From positions 90,075 through 154,074 of the forward strand of contig QCHF01000001.1 in the NCBI GenBank assembly GCA_003279605.1: a stretch of DNA of 64,000 bases. Reading direction: 5' to 3'. Under the pieces are notes generated by a model. That model searched no databases. It was not told where the DNA came from and worked only from the letters and a program-made list of their open reading frames with translations. A program made the position numbers and the translations under genes. Shown here piece after piece: positions 36,148 through 45,270 of the stretch (positions are counted from its first letter, which is position 1; every line of letters begins with the position of its first letter). This DNA is from SAR86 cluster bacterium AG-390-O18. Lineage in GTDB: Bacteria; Pseudomonadota; Gammaproteobacteria; Magnimaribacterales; AG-339-G14.

Positions 36148-37521
36148 ATGCAAGAATCTACTGCTCGTACAGATATTGACGAAGAATCAACCGAAAAGGT
36201 TGCCAGTCCTGAGACTCTCTCTGTATGGGGCCTCGCTTGGCCATCCATATTAGCAAATGTCTTATTTGCCTCTGTTGGCGTAGTAGCCTTGAAAGCAGTA
36301 GGAAATTTAGGTACTGATGCTGTTGCTGCAGTGGGTACGGGCGGTCGAATCTTTTTCGTAATTCAATCCATCATGATGGCAATATCAACAGGAACCACGG
36401 CTTTGGTTGCTAGAGCTTATGGCGCAAGACGATATCAAGAAGCGAGCCAGGTTTTATATGACTCAATTTTAATAAGTATTTTTTTAAGCTTTATCTCTAT
36501 TTTTGTCATTTGGGTTGCTGGCGAAGATTTAATGAATCTTTTTGGTTTAGAGTTAGAGGCAAAAGATTTAGCTCTTGATTATTTAAAAGTACTTATCTTG
36601 TTCGCTCCAGCTTTTGGAGTTTCAATTGTTCAAGGCGCTGCAGTTAGAGCTGCAGGAGATGTGAAGACACCCCTTTATTTGGGTTTAATTCAAAACGTAA
36701 TAAACATTTTCCTTTTGATAGGCTTGGTTAATGGCCGATTTGGCTTTCCCGAACTTGGTGTTGTTGGAGCTGCTTATGCTGGAGGTATATCTTTTGCTAT
36801 TGGGACAGTATTAGGAATTTTAGTTTGGGTTTTGAAAATCATTACTATTCCTTTGCCAAAACTCAATAGTTTTTCTTTTTCTAGGTTTAGAGAACTGATT
36901 CATGTTTCTACGCCAGCTGGACTGGAACAGGGTGTATTTCAGTTAGGCCTTCTTCTCTATTTTTGGATTATTTCCTTGTATGGAAACGCACCGATTGCTG
37001 CTTACAACGTTGGTATAAATATTTTGATGCTCTCATTTATGGTTGGTCAAGGCTTTACAGTCGCTGGCGCTACTTTAACTGGACAATTTATAGGCGCGGA
37101 AAATCCTAAAGAAGCAAAAAGAAGTGGATGGCGTTCTGCTGGATTGACCATGGTTTCTATGGGAATTTTAGGGATAATTTTAGCTTTAGCATCTCGTCCT
37201 ATCGCTAGTTTCTTTGTAGATGATCCAGAGGTTATTCGTTTAACGGTTTTATTTGTCTGGCTTTTGGGAATCATGCAGCCGCTGATGGCTTTGGAATTTG
37301 CTTTGGGTGGAGCATTACGTGGAGCAGGTGATACCAAATCTCCACTCTATATCATTACGATTAGTTTAATTTTCTTTAGACTTACCTTTGCTGGACTTTT
37401 TGTTTGGCTAGATTTTCCTATTGAATATATTTTCGGTAGCTTGATTATCGACTACATTGTTAAAGGAATTCTCTTTACATATCGCTTTGAATCTGGTCGG
37501 TGGATAAAGCTTAAAACCTAG
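36148..37521 (+). CDS. MATE-family multidrug/metabolite exporter
   Basis: Inner-membrane antiporter of 457 residues with about 12 helices in two homologous halves. It has MATE signatures: LAWPSILANVLFASVG near residue 29, GTTALVARAYGARR near 88 (half 1), and a matching GQGFTVAGATLTGQFIGAEN near 298 (half 2). RGAGDTKSPLYI near 391 repeats the earlier RAAGDVKTPLYLG. Family members export drugs, vitamins or organic acids using sodium or proton gradients. It follows the TonB receptor by 28 bases and precedes proteorhodopsin by 86. Confidence 0.9.
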   Translation: MQESTARTDIDEESTEKVASPETLSVWGLAWPSILANVLFASVGVVALKAVGNLGTDAVAAVGTGGRIFFVIQSIMMAISTGTTALVARAYGARRYQEASQVLYDSILISIFLSFISIFVIWVAGEDLMNLFGLELEAKDLALDYLKVLILFAPAFGVSIVQGAAVRAAGDVKTPLYLGLIQNVINIFLLIGLVNGRFGFPELGVVGAAYAGGISFAIGTVLGILVWVLKIITIPLPKLNSFSFSRFRELIHVSTPAGLEQGVFQLGLLLYFWIISLYGNAPIAAYNVGINILMLSFMVGQGFTVAGATLTGQFIGAENPKEAKRSGWRSAGLTMVSMGILGIILALASRPIASFFVDDPEVIRLTVLFVWLLGIMQPLMALEFALGGALRGAGDTKSPLYIITISLIFFRLTFAGLFVWLDFPIEYIFGSLIIDYIVKGILFTYRFESGRWIKLKT

Positions 37522-37607
37522 AGTTTTTCAAAAAATACGTATATTATCTAAAACATAACTCATTTAGGAGAGTTAATTTATAAATTAAATCACTTTTGGG
37601 AGGATTT

Positions 37608-38294
37608 ATGGGCTATTTAGCTACAAATGATTACGTAGGTATCTCGTTCTGGATTGCGACTGCTATTATGTTAGCGTCGACAGTATTCTTCTTTGTAGAA
37701 AGACAAGACGTATCTGGTAAGTGGAGAACTTCACTTACTGTTGCAGGTCTTGTAACTGGTATTGCTTTTTGGCATTACCTTTACATGAGAGGGATGTGGT
37801 CAGATATGGGAGCTTCGCCTACGGTATTTAGATACATTGACTGGTTAATCACAGTACCACTTCAAATCATTGAGTTTTACTTGATTGTTGCAGCTGTTAC
37901 AGCGGTAAGCGCAGGAATATTCTGGCGTTTACTTATTGCTTCAATCGTAATGCTTGTTGGTGGTTATCTTGGTGAAACAGGATTGTGGGCACCTTCAGTG
38001 GGATTCGCTGTAGGAATGATTGCTTGGGTATACATCATCTATGAAATATTTCTTGGTGAGACTGCTGCAGCAAACGCCTCGAGTGGAAACTCTGCAAGTC
38101 AAAGCGCATTTAATACAATTAAATGGATCGTAACTGTTGGTTGGGCAATTTACCCACTTGGTTACGCGCTTGGTTATTTTGCAGGCGGAGTCAATAACGA
38201 AGCATTAAACATTGTTTATAACCTTGCTGACTTGATCAACAAAACAGCATTCGGTTTAGCAATTTGGGCAGCTGCTAAAGCAGATTCAGCTTAG
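37608..38294 (+). CDS. Proteorhodopsin, blue-tuned light-driven proton pump
   Basis: Seven-helix retinal protein that pumps protons outward in light. Key residues by position here: His56 (partner of the acceptor), Asp78 in RYIDWLITVP (proton acceptor), Gln86 at the tuning site, where Gln gives blue absorption, Glu89 (proton donor), and Lys212 in ADLINKTAFG (retinal Schiff base). The ATG at 37608 follows GGGAGG by 6 bases. An in-frame stop 9 bases before the upstream TTG at 37596 rules out a signal peptide, unlike many proteorhodopsins. A strong terminator follows, so it is a single-gene unit. No carotenoid or retinal-synthesis genes are in the window. Confidence 0.96.
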   Translation: MGYLATNDYVGISFWIATAIMLASTVFFFVERQDVSGKWRTSLTVAGLVTGIAFWHYLYMRGMWSDMGASPTVFRYIDWLITVPLQIIEFYLIVAAVTAVSAGIFWRLLIASIVMLVGGYLGETGLWAPSVGFAVGMIAWVYIIYEIFLGETAAANASSGNSASQSAFNTIKWIVTVGWAIYPLGYALGYFAGGVNNEALNIVYNLADLINKTAFGLAIWAAAKADSA

Positions 38295-38311
38295 TATCAG
38301 CCTGATAAAGA

Positions 38312-38345
38312 AAAACCCTAGCTTTTTCAGCTAGGGTTTTTTTTT
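38312..38345 (+). terminator. Intrinsic terminator after proteorhodopsin
   Basis: AAAACCCTAGCT and AGCTAGGGTTTT form a perfect 12-bp stem with a 5-base loop, followed by further T residues. Confidence 0.92.
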
Positions 38346-38456
38346 AAGAGCCCCTTGCACAAGTCTCCCCCAAGAGCACAAGGGACAAAAAGAAATATAT
38401 AAAATTCTTCCTCAGCGGTCAAAAGAAATTAAAAAAAATTATAAGAAAAAAAAGCT

Positions 38457-39194
38457 TTAAAGAATTGCATCAAAAGTTTCGCTGATGCTGGCATTGATAA
38501 CTATATCTGCAAACTGATCCATTTCAGTAGCTTCATTATTCAAAATCACAAACTTGGCACCATTTTGTTTACCAAGTAAAGGTATCGTTGCAGCCGGATA
38601 AACTACAAGCGATGAACCGGCTGCAATCATGAGATCGCAATTGGCTGCTTCGTTTTGAGCGCGCATCATTTCCTTCTCTGGCATCGGCTGACCAAAGGAA
38701 ATGGTTGCTGTTTTAATGAAACCTTTGCAATCCTGACAAGTCGGCGGCTCTTGATTTTCTTTGAAAGCTTGATGGATGGGTTCTAGCTCAAATTTCTTAT
38801 CGCAATTAAGGCATACGGCATAAGTTGCGTTGCCATGAATTTCTGTAACTTGATCGTCTGCCAGACCTGCTGCCTGATGCAAATTATCAACATTTTGGGT
38901 AACGCAATGGCCGTTCTCTTTTGCTTTAATAATGTTTGCTATGGCTTCGTGACCTTTATTAGGCTTAAATTGAGAAAAATTACTTTTGAAATTGACACTT
39001 TGTTCCCAATATTTTCTTCGCATGTCTTTTGAAGATATAAAATCTTGATAATAAATCGGAGTATTTTTTTTCCAAAAACCATTTGGCCCCCTGAAATCAG
39101 GAATTCCAGAATCGGTACTTATCCCAGCGCCTGTAAAAAATACTGGGTAAGAAGAGTTCTTTATGAGCTTTTTAAATTTTTCAAGATTGGACAT
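38457..39194 (-). CDS. cobB: NAD-dependent protein deacylase (sirtuin)
   Basis: Removes acetyl or longer acyl groups from protein lysines using NAD. Motifs: GAGISTDSGIPDFRGPNGFW near residue 22, CVTQNVDNLHQAAG near 97 and the catalytic His in EIHGN near 118. Two zinc-binding cysteine pairs are present (CLNC and CQDC). The C-terminal GSSLVVYPAATIP binds NAD. Length 245 is normal for a bacterial class II/III sirtuin. It is a single gene between proteorhodopsin and tRNA-Gly. The preferred acyl group is not determinable. Confidence 0.92.
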   Translation of the reverse strand: MSNLEKFKKLIKNSSYPVFFTGAGISTDSGIPDFRGPNGFWKKNTPIYYQDFISSKDMRRKYWEQSVNFKSNFSQFKPNKGHEAIANIIKAKENGHCVTQNVDNLHQAAGLADDQVTEIHGNATYAVCLNCDKKFELEPIHQAFKENQEPPTCQDCKGFIKTATISFGQPMPEKEMMRAQNEAANCDLMIAAGSSLVVYPAATIPLLGKQNGAKFVILNNEATEMDQFADIVINASISETFDAIL

Positions 39195-39287
39195 AAAAAT
39201 AAACTATAAATAAGAGTTTAAATTTTTCTGAAAAAAAATTCTATCGAACTTGAAATAACTTATTTCTAAGAGTAAATTGAATTTCTT

Positions 39288-39363
39288 GCGAGTATAGCTC
39301 AGCTGGTAGAGCGCGACCTTGCCAAGGTCGAGGCCACGGGTTCGAACCCCGTTACTCGCTCCA
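39288..39363 (+). tRNA. tRNA-Gly (GCC)
   Basis: 76-base tRNA with encoded CCA: acceptor GCGAGTA/TACTCGC, anticodon loop TTGCCAA giving GCC, and a GTTCGAACC T-arm. The cyclase-family gene starts 18 bases later. Confidence 0.97.
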
Positions 39364-39381
39364 TTTTTTTGGAGCGCTATT

Positions 39382-40311
39382 ATGAAATATTTATTAATTG
39401 CTTCCGTCTTTTTTTTCAATACTTTGTTAGCTAACGAATCTTGTGAGCACTCCAAGTGGGGAAAAGGAGACGAGATAGGAAATGCTAATCTAATGACTGA
39501 TAAGTCCGTTTTAGATGCTGCAAAACTAATCAAAACTGGAAAGGTTTATAGCTTAGGATTGGTTTTAGATTCTAATACTCCTGCTTATCCACCAAGAAGT
39601 TTGAATTTGCAAGTAGTGCAACCCACTCAACAATTCGGTGAAAAAGCATTTCCAAATTCAACATATAACGATGATATTTTTCAAGGTTGGTTTGGTATTG
39701 GTTCCCAACTGGATGGTTTGGGACATATCGGTAGGCCAGATGGTAAATTTTACAATTGCTTTGATGGGAAAAAAATTGCCCCAATAACCGGGCTAACAAA
39801 ATTAGGAATAGAAAAAGTTCCGCCAATGGTTACTCGAGGGGTTCTTTTTGACATGACAAAAGTCTTGGGAATTGAGTATCTAAAAGCCGGCCAAACTTTT
39901 TCCGTAAAAGACCTTCAAGCCGCTGAAAAAAAACAAGGAGTAAAAGTTCAAAAAGGAGATGTTGTTTTATTTCATACCGGTTGGACCGATGCCATGTTGG
40001 AAAAATTTCCAGAAAAATGGGGTGCTGAAATACCAGGACTTACGCCGGAGTTAGCGCAATACCTAGCTGATAAGGAAGTCATAGCGGTGGGTTCAGATAC
40101 TTATGGATTGGATGTTATTCCACCTGTAAATCCAATGGAGCCTTTTCAAGGACATGTTATTTTGCTGCAAGAAAATGGGATTTATATTTTAGAAGCCATG
40201 AATACCGGTCCTTTAGCAAAGGATAAAGCTTATGAATTTTTGTTTGTTTTAGGCCAGGCTAAAGTAAGGGGTGCAGTACAAATGTATATAAATCCTATTG
40301 CAATTAAATGA
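39382..40311 (+). CDS. Secreted cyclase-family metal hydrolase (kynurenine-formamidase-like)
   Basis: Protein of 309 residues with a cleavable signal peptide (MKYLLIASVFFFNTLLANE), so probably periplasmic. It belongs to the cyclase/kynurenine formamidase-like family (COG1878 type). GSQLDGLGHIGRPDG near residue 107 aligns with the family H-x-G-T-H-x-D metal motif, but keeps only the Asp and a downstream His. VLFHTGWTDAM near 194 is also typical. The ATG at 39382 follows GGAG by 8 bases; upstream starts would run through tRNA-Gly. Substrate is unknown: isatin, formylkynurenine and other cyclic amides or esters are possible. Confidence 0.82.
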   Translation: MKYLLIASVFFFNTLLANESCEHSKWGKGDEIGNANLMTDKSVLDAAKLIKTGKVYSLGLVLDSNTPAYPPRSLNLQVVQPTQQFGEKAFPNSTYNDDIFQGWFGIGSQLDGLGHIGRPDGKFYNCFDGKKIAPITGLTKLGIEKVPPMVTRGVLFDMTKVLGIEYLKAGQTFSVKDLQAAEKKQGVKVQKGDVVLFHTGWTDAMLEKFPEKWGAEIPGLTPELAQYLADKEVIAVGSDTYGLDVIPPVNPMEPFQGHVILLQENGIYILEAMNTGPLAKDKAYEFLFVLGQAKVRGAVQMYINPIAIK

Positions 40312-40312
40312 A

Positions 40313-40954
40313 TTAAATTTGATCTGCAAAATCGTGATTTTTGTCTCGATGACCTGCCTCGTCAGCTCTTACCGCAATAACCACATCTCTTAAAGACGCA
40401 TTTAAGTCAAGGTTCCAATAATCAATAGCAATTTGTGGAGCCGGGCGATTTAGGATTTTCCCATTATCAATTTCAGCTAAGTATTCTGAATAAGAAGTGA
40501 CGGCTTCTTCTTCGAAATATCCAATCATGCGATGCGCTGTTTTCTTGAAAAAGATATAAAGAAAAGTGTAAAAAATTCCAAAAGAGATTTGGGCTAATAA
40601 AATGAGAAATCTTTCAAATTTAGAAGGCTTAGCGATTTCTATAAAAGTCATGAGATGCATCCTTTCGTTTTCAGCTTCTTCAAGCAATTCTTTGATCATG
40701 CCATTATCATCTTTCATATTTCGCAAAGATCTTAAGTGGTGAATGACTCCAGCTACCATGCCAGGAACACCTGCAACAGTTTCTAAAACTACTGCACGAT
40801 GACCGTATCTTTTTCGAAAAAGCGTATCTGCAAGAAATCTCAATGCTTTGGTTATTAAGAGCGCGAACGAATCACTGAAACCGCTAGGGGGAGTGTGAGG
40901 GCTGGCATCAGTAGATCCATTCGATACAAAATCGTTGTTTTCTGTATTTAGCAT
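40313..40954 (-). CDS. aox: Alternative oxidase (cyanide-insensitive quinol oxidase)
   Basis: Di-iron membrane-bound quinol oxidase that reduces oxygen to water without pumping protons. All iron-ligand motifs are present: LET (Glu58), NERMHL (Glu97, His100), FEEEAVTSY (Glu148) and RADEAGHR (Glu199, His202), with spacing like the trypanosome enzyme. Hydrophobic helices at about 115-138 suit interfacial membrane attachment. At 213 residues it is the short bacterial form, without the mitochondrial leader. It stands alone, convergent with the cyclase-family gene by 1 base. Prokaryotic AOX is patchily distributed, so transfer in the lineage is possible. Confidence 0.93.
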   Translation of the reverse strand: MLNTENNDFVSNGSTDASPHTPPSGFSDSFALLITKALRFLADTLFRKRYGHRAVVLETVAGVPGMVAGVIHHLRSLRNMKDDNGMIKELLEEAENERMHLMTFIEIAKPSKFERFLILLAQISFGIFYTFLYIFFKKTAHRMIGYFEEEAVTSYSEYLAEIDNGKILNRPAPQIAIDYWNLDLNASLRDVVIAVRADEAGHRDKNHDFADQI

Positions 40955-41063
40955 GAAGGAACTATATATACTTCTAAGTTATATAAAATATTTTAAACCT
41001 AATTATTAGATATATATAGCTTTTTTGCATAAGTGCTAAAGTTTAAGAAAAAAAGAGGTTACT

Positions 41064-41873
41064 GTGAATGCAATTAAAACTGAAATGAAAGAAAAAGGTG
41101 TCTATCTTATTACTTTAAATAGACCAAAAGTACTCAATAGCTTGAATAAGGAAATCATCGATGAATTGCTAGAGGTATTCGATAAAGTTTATTCCGATCA
41201 ATCAATTAGAACTATTGTACTCACGGGAGAGGGGAGAGGTTTTTGTAGCGGCGCTGATCTTGCTGGCGGCGGCTGGCCAAGTGATCCTAGCTGGTCACCT
41301 GGAGAGTCCACAGCTAATGCTATGGAAATTGGCTTCAATCCATTGGTGAGGAAAATTGTTAATTGTCCAAAACCTGTAGTAAACGCAATTAATGGCATAG
41401 CGGCTGGGGGAGGCGTTGGCTTAGCTTTATGCGGCGATTTAATTCTGGCTGCTGATACTGCTAAATTCAAGTTGGTATTTGGTCCGCAATTAGGAATCAT
41501 TCCAGATGTAGGCGCGTCCTGGCTAGTTCCAAATCTTTTGGGCCGAGCTAAGGCAAATGGAATGGCTTTGCTAGGAGAGGATATCAGTGCAGTGCAAGCA
41601 GAAGCATGGGGTTTAATATGGAAAGTTGTTCCAGAGAAGGAGTTACTAAGTGAAGCTTGTACATTGGCAGGTCAAATGGCAGATGGGGCAATCACTGGAC
41701 TTAAAGCGATTGTAAAAGCACATGATAACGCCCTCCAGGTTTCTTTGTCAGATCAATTAGATTATGAAAGAGATACCCAAAGAGTACTGTGTGATGGCGA
41801 GGTTTTCAAAGAAGGTGTTCAAGCATTCTTAGAAAAGAGAAAGCCAAATTTTAGGGATATCGAAGAAGTTTAA
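41064..41873 (+). CDS. Enoyl-CoA hydratase/isomerase
   Basis: Crotonase-fold enzyme acting on acyl-CoA thioesters. Oxyanion-hole motifs are GRGFCSGADLAGGG near residue 55 and NGIAAGGGVGLALCGDLILA near 112, with a following QLGIIPDVGASWLVP holding the usual Glu/Asp region. In the second catalytic position the family Glu is replaced by Asp (PDVGASW), which suggests isomerase-like or altered specificity. The GTG start follows AGAGG. It fits a role in fatty-acid or steroid side-chain degradation together with the acyl-CoA dehydrogenases 5 kb downstream. Confidence 0.87.
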   Translation: MNAIKTEMKEKGVYLITLNRPKVLNSLNKEIIDELLEVFDKVYSDQSIRTIVLTGEGRGFCSGADLAGGGWPSDPSWSPGESTANAMEIGFNPLVRKIVNCPKPVVNAINGIAAGGGVGLALCGDLILAADTAKFKLVFGPQLGIIPDVGASWLVPNLLGRAKANGMALLGEDISAVQAEAWGLIWKVVPEKELLSEACTLAGQMADGAITGLKAIVKAHDNALQVSLSDQLDYERDTQRVLCDGEVFKEGVQAFLEKRKPNFRDIEEV

Positions 41874-41879
41874 TCTAAC

Positions 41880-43010
41880 TTATCTAGAATTGAGTCTTTC
41901 GAGAAGATTTGTATAAATCCCTTTAAGAGTATCAAGATCTTGAAGACTAACGCATTCATCTGTTTTATGAATGGTTTCATTAAGCGGGCCTAACTCAACT
42001 ATTTCAGAACCCATGACTTGAAGAAATCGTCCATCCGAGGTTCCGCCACCGTTATTGATGACTGGCTCGTAACCAGTTACTGATTTTACTGAGTCAACAA
42101 TTTGCTCAATGAAGTATTTTTTTTCTGTAAGATAAGGTAAGCCACTTAAGACCCAATCTATTTCATATTTAAGATTCTGTTTTTTTAGAACTGCTTCAAA
42201 AGTTTCTTTCAAATGCGCTTCGTTCGATTCTGAACAAAATCTAAAATTGAACATCATTTCAAGTACTCCGGGAACAACATTAGTAGCACCCGTTCCAGAT
42301 TTGATATTGGAAATTTGAAAAGAGGTAGGCTGAAAGTGCTCGTTACCTTGATCCCAAGTGATGCTTTCCAATTCTGAAATTAATTTAGCACTGGTAAAAA
42401 TCGGATTTTCTACTTTTTCTGGATAGGCTACATGCCCTTGTTTGCCTAAAACCTTTAACGTTCCACTCAAAGATCCTCTTCTGCCAATTCTGATCGTATC
42501 CCCAACTTTTTTATTAGACGAAGGTTCTCCAACCAAACAAAAGTCTATATGTTCACCTTCGTCCATGAATTTTTTAATAATTACATCAATTTTTCCATCT
42601 TCTGGCTCACCTTCTTCATTGGAAGTTAATAAAACTGCTAAGCGATAATTGAGAGAAGGTTTGGTGCTGAGAAAATCTTTTAAAGCCAATAAGTAGGTTG
42701 CAATATTTCCTTTCATATCAGCAGTTCCTCGACCAAACATATGATCGTCAATCGTTATTGCAGAAAATGGCGGCTGACTCCAGTTCTCAACCGGTCCAGT
42801 AGGCACGACATCTGTATGTCCCAAGAAGCACATCAAAGGACCTTGATCGCCAAGTACTGCATAAAGATTTTCTACATTATCGTAATTTATACGTTCGCAG
42901 TGAAAACCCATATCTTTAAGCATTGGCTCAATAAGATCAAAGCATCCTTCATCCTTAGGCGTAATCGATTCGATTTTGATCAAATCTTCTAATAAATTTT
43001 GTATTTCCAT
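41880..43010 (-). CDS. dapE: Succinyl-diaminopimelate desuccinylase
   Basis: M20-family zinc peptidase that releases L,L-diaminopimelate from its succinyl form for lysine and peptidoglycan synthesis. Zinc-site motifs: FLGHTDVVPTGP near residue 62, GRGTADMKGNIA near 94, TSNEEGEPEDG near 129 and VGEPSS near 160. The last His region is LNETIHKTDE near 345. The NNGGGTSDGRF dimer-site motif near 315 is also characteristic. Length 376 is exact for DapE. TATAAT lies 8 bases before the ATG and no ribosome site is visible. Confidence 0.94.
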   Translation of the reverse strand: MEIQNLLEDLIKIESITPKDEGCFDLIEPMLKDMGFHCERINYDNVENLYAVLGDQGPLMCFLGHTDVVPTGPVENWSQPPFSAITIDDHMFGRGTADMKGNIATYLLALKDFLSTKPSLNYRLAVLLTSNEEGEPEDGKIDVIIKKFMDEGEHIDFCLVGEPSSNKKVGDTIRIGRRGSLSGTLKVLGKQGHVAYPEKVENPIFTSAKLISELESITWDQGNEHFQPTSFQISNIKSGTGATNVVPGVLEMMFNFRFCSESNEAHLKETFEAVLKKQNLKYEIDWVLSGLPYLTEKKYFIEQIVDSVKSVTGYEPVINNGGGTSDGRFLQVMGSEIVELGPLNETIHKTDECVSLQDLDTLKGIYTNLLERLNSR

Positions 43011-43105
43011 CTGGCGCTATTATAAATCCTTAAACAAACTTGTTTTAATATTTATTTCTACTGCTAAAATCATTCTTTTATTAGAACCAAATCTTAGGAA
43101 CCCAT

Positions 43106-45262
43106 ATGACAAATCGTATTCAAAAAGGCGATCTTCAAGTAAGCGAAGAATTAGACAAATTAATTACAGAAAAAGTTTGCGTGGATATTGATGTTGAGCC
43201 AGATCACTTTTGGAATTCTTTCAATGAAATTGTAAAAGAATTCACCCCAAGAAATAGAGCGTTATTAGAAGAACGAGAAGAGCTTCAAACTAAAATAGAT
43301 AATTGGCATAAAGAAAATAAAGATTTTGATAAAGAAACATACAAAAGTTTTTTAAAGGAAATCGGATACTGGGTAGATACCAACGATGACTTTGAAATAG
43401 AAACCACCAACGTGGATGAAGAAATTTCAACTATTGCCGGAGCGCAACTAGTGGTTCCGGTTATGAATGCTAGGTTCGCATTGAATGCTGCCAACGCTAG
43501 ATGGGGCAGTCTTTATGATGCTTTATATGGGACAGATATGATTTCCGAAGATGATGGCGCAGATCGCGGAGGTGCCTACAATCCAGTAAGAGGAGATAAG
43601 GTAATAGAATTTTCAAAAAACTTTATGAATGAAAATTTTCCTTTGAGCAATGGTTCCTACCAAGAAATTGCTGCTTTTCAGATAAGTGATGGAAATCTTG
43701 AAATCACTCTTAAAGATCAAAGCAAAGTGACTTTAGCGGATACTGATAAGTTTGAAGGTTACTCAGGAGATGTAGAGAACCCAAAAGGAATATTAATGAA
43801 GAATAATAACCTCCATGTAGAAATACAAATTGATCGGGAGGATTCAGTGGGCAAGGATGATTTAGCTGGAATAAAAGACATCCTTGTTGAGTCGGCAGTG
43901 ACAACCATTCAAGACTGTGAAGACTCAGTTGCTGCCGTAGATGGCGAAGACAAAGCTACAGTCTATAGCAATTGGCTTGGCTTGATGCAGGGTAATTTAG
44001 AGGAAACTTTTGACAAAGGTGGCAAAGCCATGACACGAAAACTTAACCCTGACCGAGATTATTCTAAACCCGATGGGGCAGCATTTACTTTATCAGGCAG
44101 AAGCACCATGTTGGTTAGAAACGTTGGTCATTTAATGACTACTCCGGCTATTTTAGATGCTGAAGGTAATGAAATTTTTGAGGGCATCATGGATGCCATG
44201 TTTACCATCACAATTGCTAAACACGACTTGCTGAGCAAAGGTTCAATTAAAAACAGCCGCACTGGCAGTATCTATATTGTGAAACCTAAAATGCATGGTC
44301 CTAAAGAAGTGCAATTAACTTGTGACTTATTTGCTGCTGTAGAAAAAGCAGTGGGCCTAGCACCTTTAACAGCAAAAGTTGGGATTATGGATGAAGAACG
44401 TCGCACAACCATAAATCTAAAAGAATGCATCAAAGTAGCCAAGGATAGAGTAATTTTCATCAATACCGGTTTCTTAGACCGTACTGGAGATGAGATACAC
44501 ACTTCTATGGAAGCAGGTCCAATGATAAGAAAAGCGCAAATGAAACAAGAGCCTTGGATTCTTGCCTACGAAGATTGGAACGTCGACAAGGGCTTGCAAA
44601 CGGGCTTCAAGGGAAAAGCTCAAATCGGTAAAGGGATGTGGGCCATGCCAGATGAAATGCTCGGTATGTATGAAAATAAGACCGTTCATCCAAAAGCTGG
44701 TGCTAATTGCGCCTGGGTGCCTTCCCCAACTGCAGCCACTTTACACGCACTGCACTATCATCAAATCAGCGTACCAAGCGTGCAAGATGACTTAAAACAA
44801 AGAAAAGAAGCCAATATGGACGAAATTTTGGAAATTCCTCTTTTGAAAGAAGAGCTTTCCAAAGAAGAAATTCAGGCTGAGTTGGACAACAACGCGCAAG
44901 GAATCTTAGGTTACGTGGTACGTTGGATTGATCAAGGAGTAGGTTGTTCTAAAGTACCCGACATCAATAACGTTGGTTTAATGGAAGACCGAGCAACTTG
45001 CCGAATTTCCAGTCAGCACATTGCCAATTGGTTGCATCATGGGCTCTGTGATGAGGCGCAAGTCTTAGAGACCATGAAAAAAATGGCAGTGGTTGTAGAT
45101 GATCAAAATTCTGGAGATCCAGTTTATGAAAACATGGCTCCAAGCTATGATGGTGATGCATTTAAAGCTGCATGCGATTTGGTTTTAAAAGGTCGAGTGC
45201 AACCGAGCGGTTATACCGAGCCAATCCTGCATGCACAGCGTTTGGTTAAAAAAGCAAATTAA
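43106..45262 (+). CDS. glcB: Malate synthase G
   Basis: Condenses glyoxylate and acetyl-CoA to malate, completing the glyoxylate bypass or assimilating glycolate-derived glyoxylate. The 718-residue length and central motifs define the G isoform, not the shorter A form: [14 protein letters not shown] near 330, [17 protein letters not shown] near 428 with the catalytic region, and [16 protein letters not shown] near 457. A late [20 protein letters not shown] segment near 533 is also conserved. No isocitrate lyase or glycolate oxidase gene is in the window. It is followed after 8 bases by an amidohydrolase. Confidence 0.95.
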   Translation: MTNRIQKGDLQVSEELDKLITEKVCVDIDVEPDHFWNSFNEIVKEFTPRNRALLEEREELQTKIDNWHKENKDFDKETYKSFLKEIGYWVDTNDDFEIETTNVDEEISTIAGAQLVVPVMNARFALNAANARWGSLYDALYGTDMISEDDGADRGGAYNPVRGDKVIEFSKNFMNENFPLSNGSYQEIAAFQISDGNLEITLKDQSKVTLADTDKFEGYSGDVENPKGILMKNNNLHVEIQIDREDSVGKDDLAGIKDILVESAVTTIQDCEDSVAAVDGEDKATVYSNWLGLMQGNLEETFDKGGKAMTRKLNPDRDYSKPDGAAFTLSGRSTMLVRNVGHLMTTPAILDAEGNEIFEGIMDAMFTITIAKHDLLSKGSIKNSRTGSIYIVKPKMHGPKEVQLTCDLFAAVEKAVGLAPLTAKVGIMDEERRTTINLKECIKVAKDRVIFINTGFLDRTGDEIHTSMEAGPMIRKAQMKQEPWILAYEDWNVDKGLQTGFKGKAQIGKGMWAMPDEMLGMYENKTVHPKAGANCAWVPSPTAATLHALHYHQISVPSVQDDLKQRKEANMDEILEIPLLKEELSKEEIQAELDNNAQGILGYVVRWIDQGVGCSKVPDINNVGLMEDRATCRISSQHIANWLHHGLCDEAQVLETMKKMAVVVDDQNSGDPVYENMAPSYDGDAFKAACDLVLKGRVQPSGYTEPILHAQRLVKKAN

Positions 45263-45270
45263 TTAAAAGC

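Noticed and set aside
38351-38384. GC-rich patch with CCCTTG/CAAGGG arms downstream of the proteorhodopsin terminator
   Set aside because: Only 6-bp arms with a 21-base loop and no further structure; too weak to list as a feature.
39204-39533. 109-codon minus-strand ORF over tRNA-Gly and the cyclase-family gene
   Set aside because: Antisense to a tRNA and a signal-peptide-bearing gene, with no ribosome site or domain.
40313-40954. Possibility that the AOX-like gene is a demethoxyubiquinone hydroxylase (COQ7)
   Set aside because: It has LET, NERMHL and RADEAGHR AOX motifs and hydrophobic helices; COQ7 differs in these motifs.
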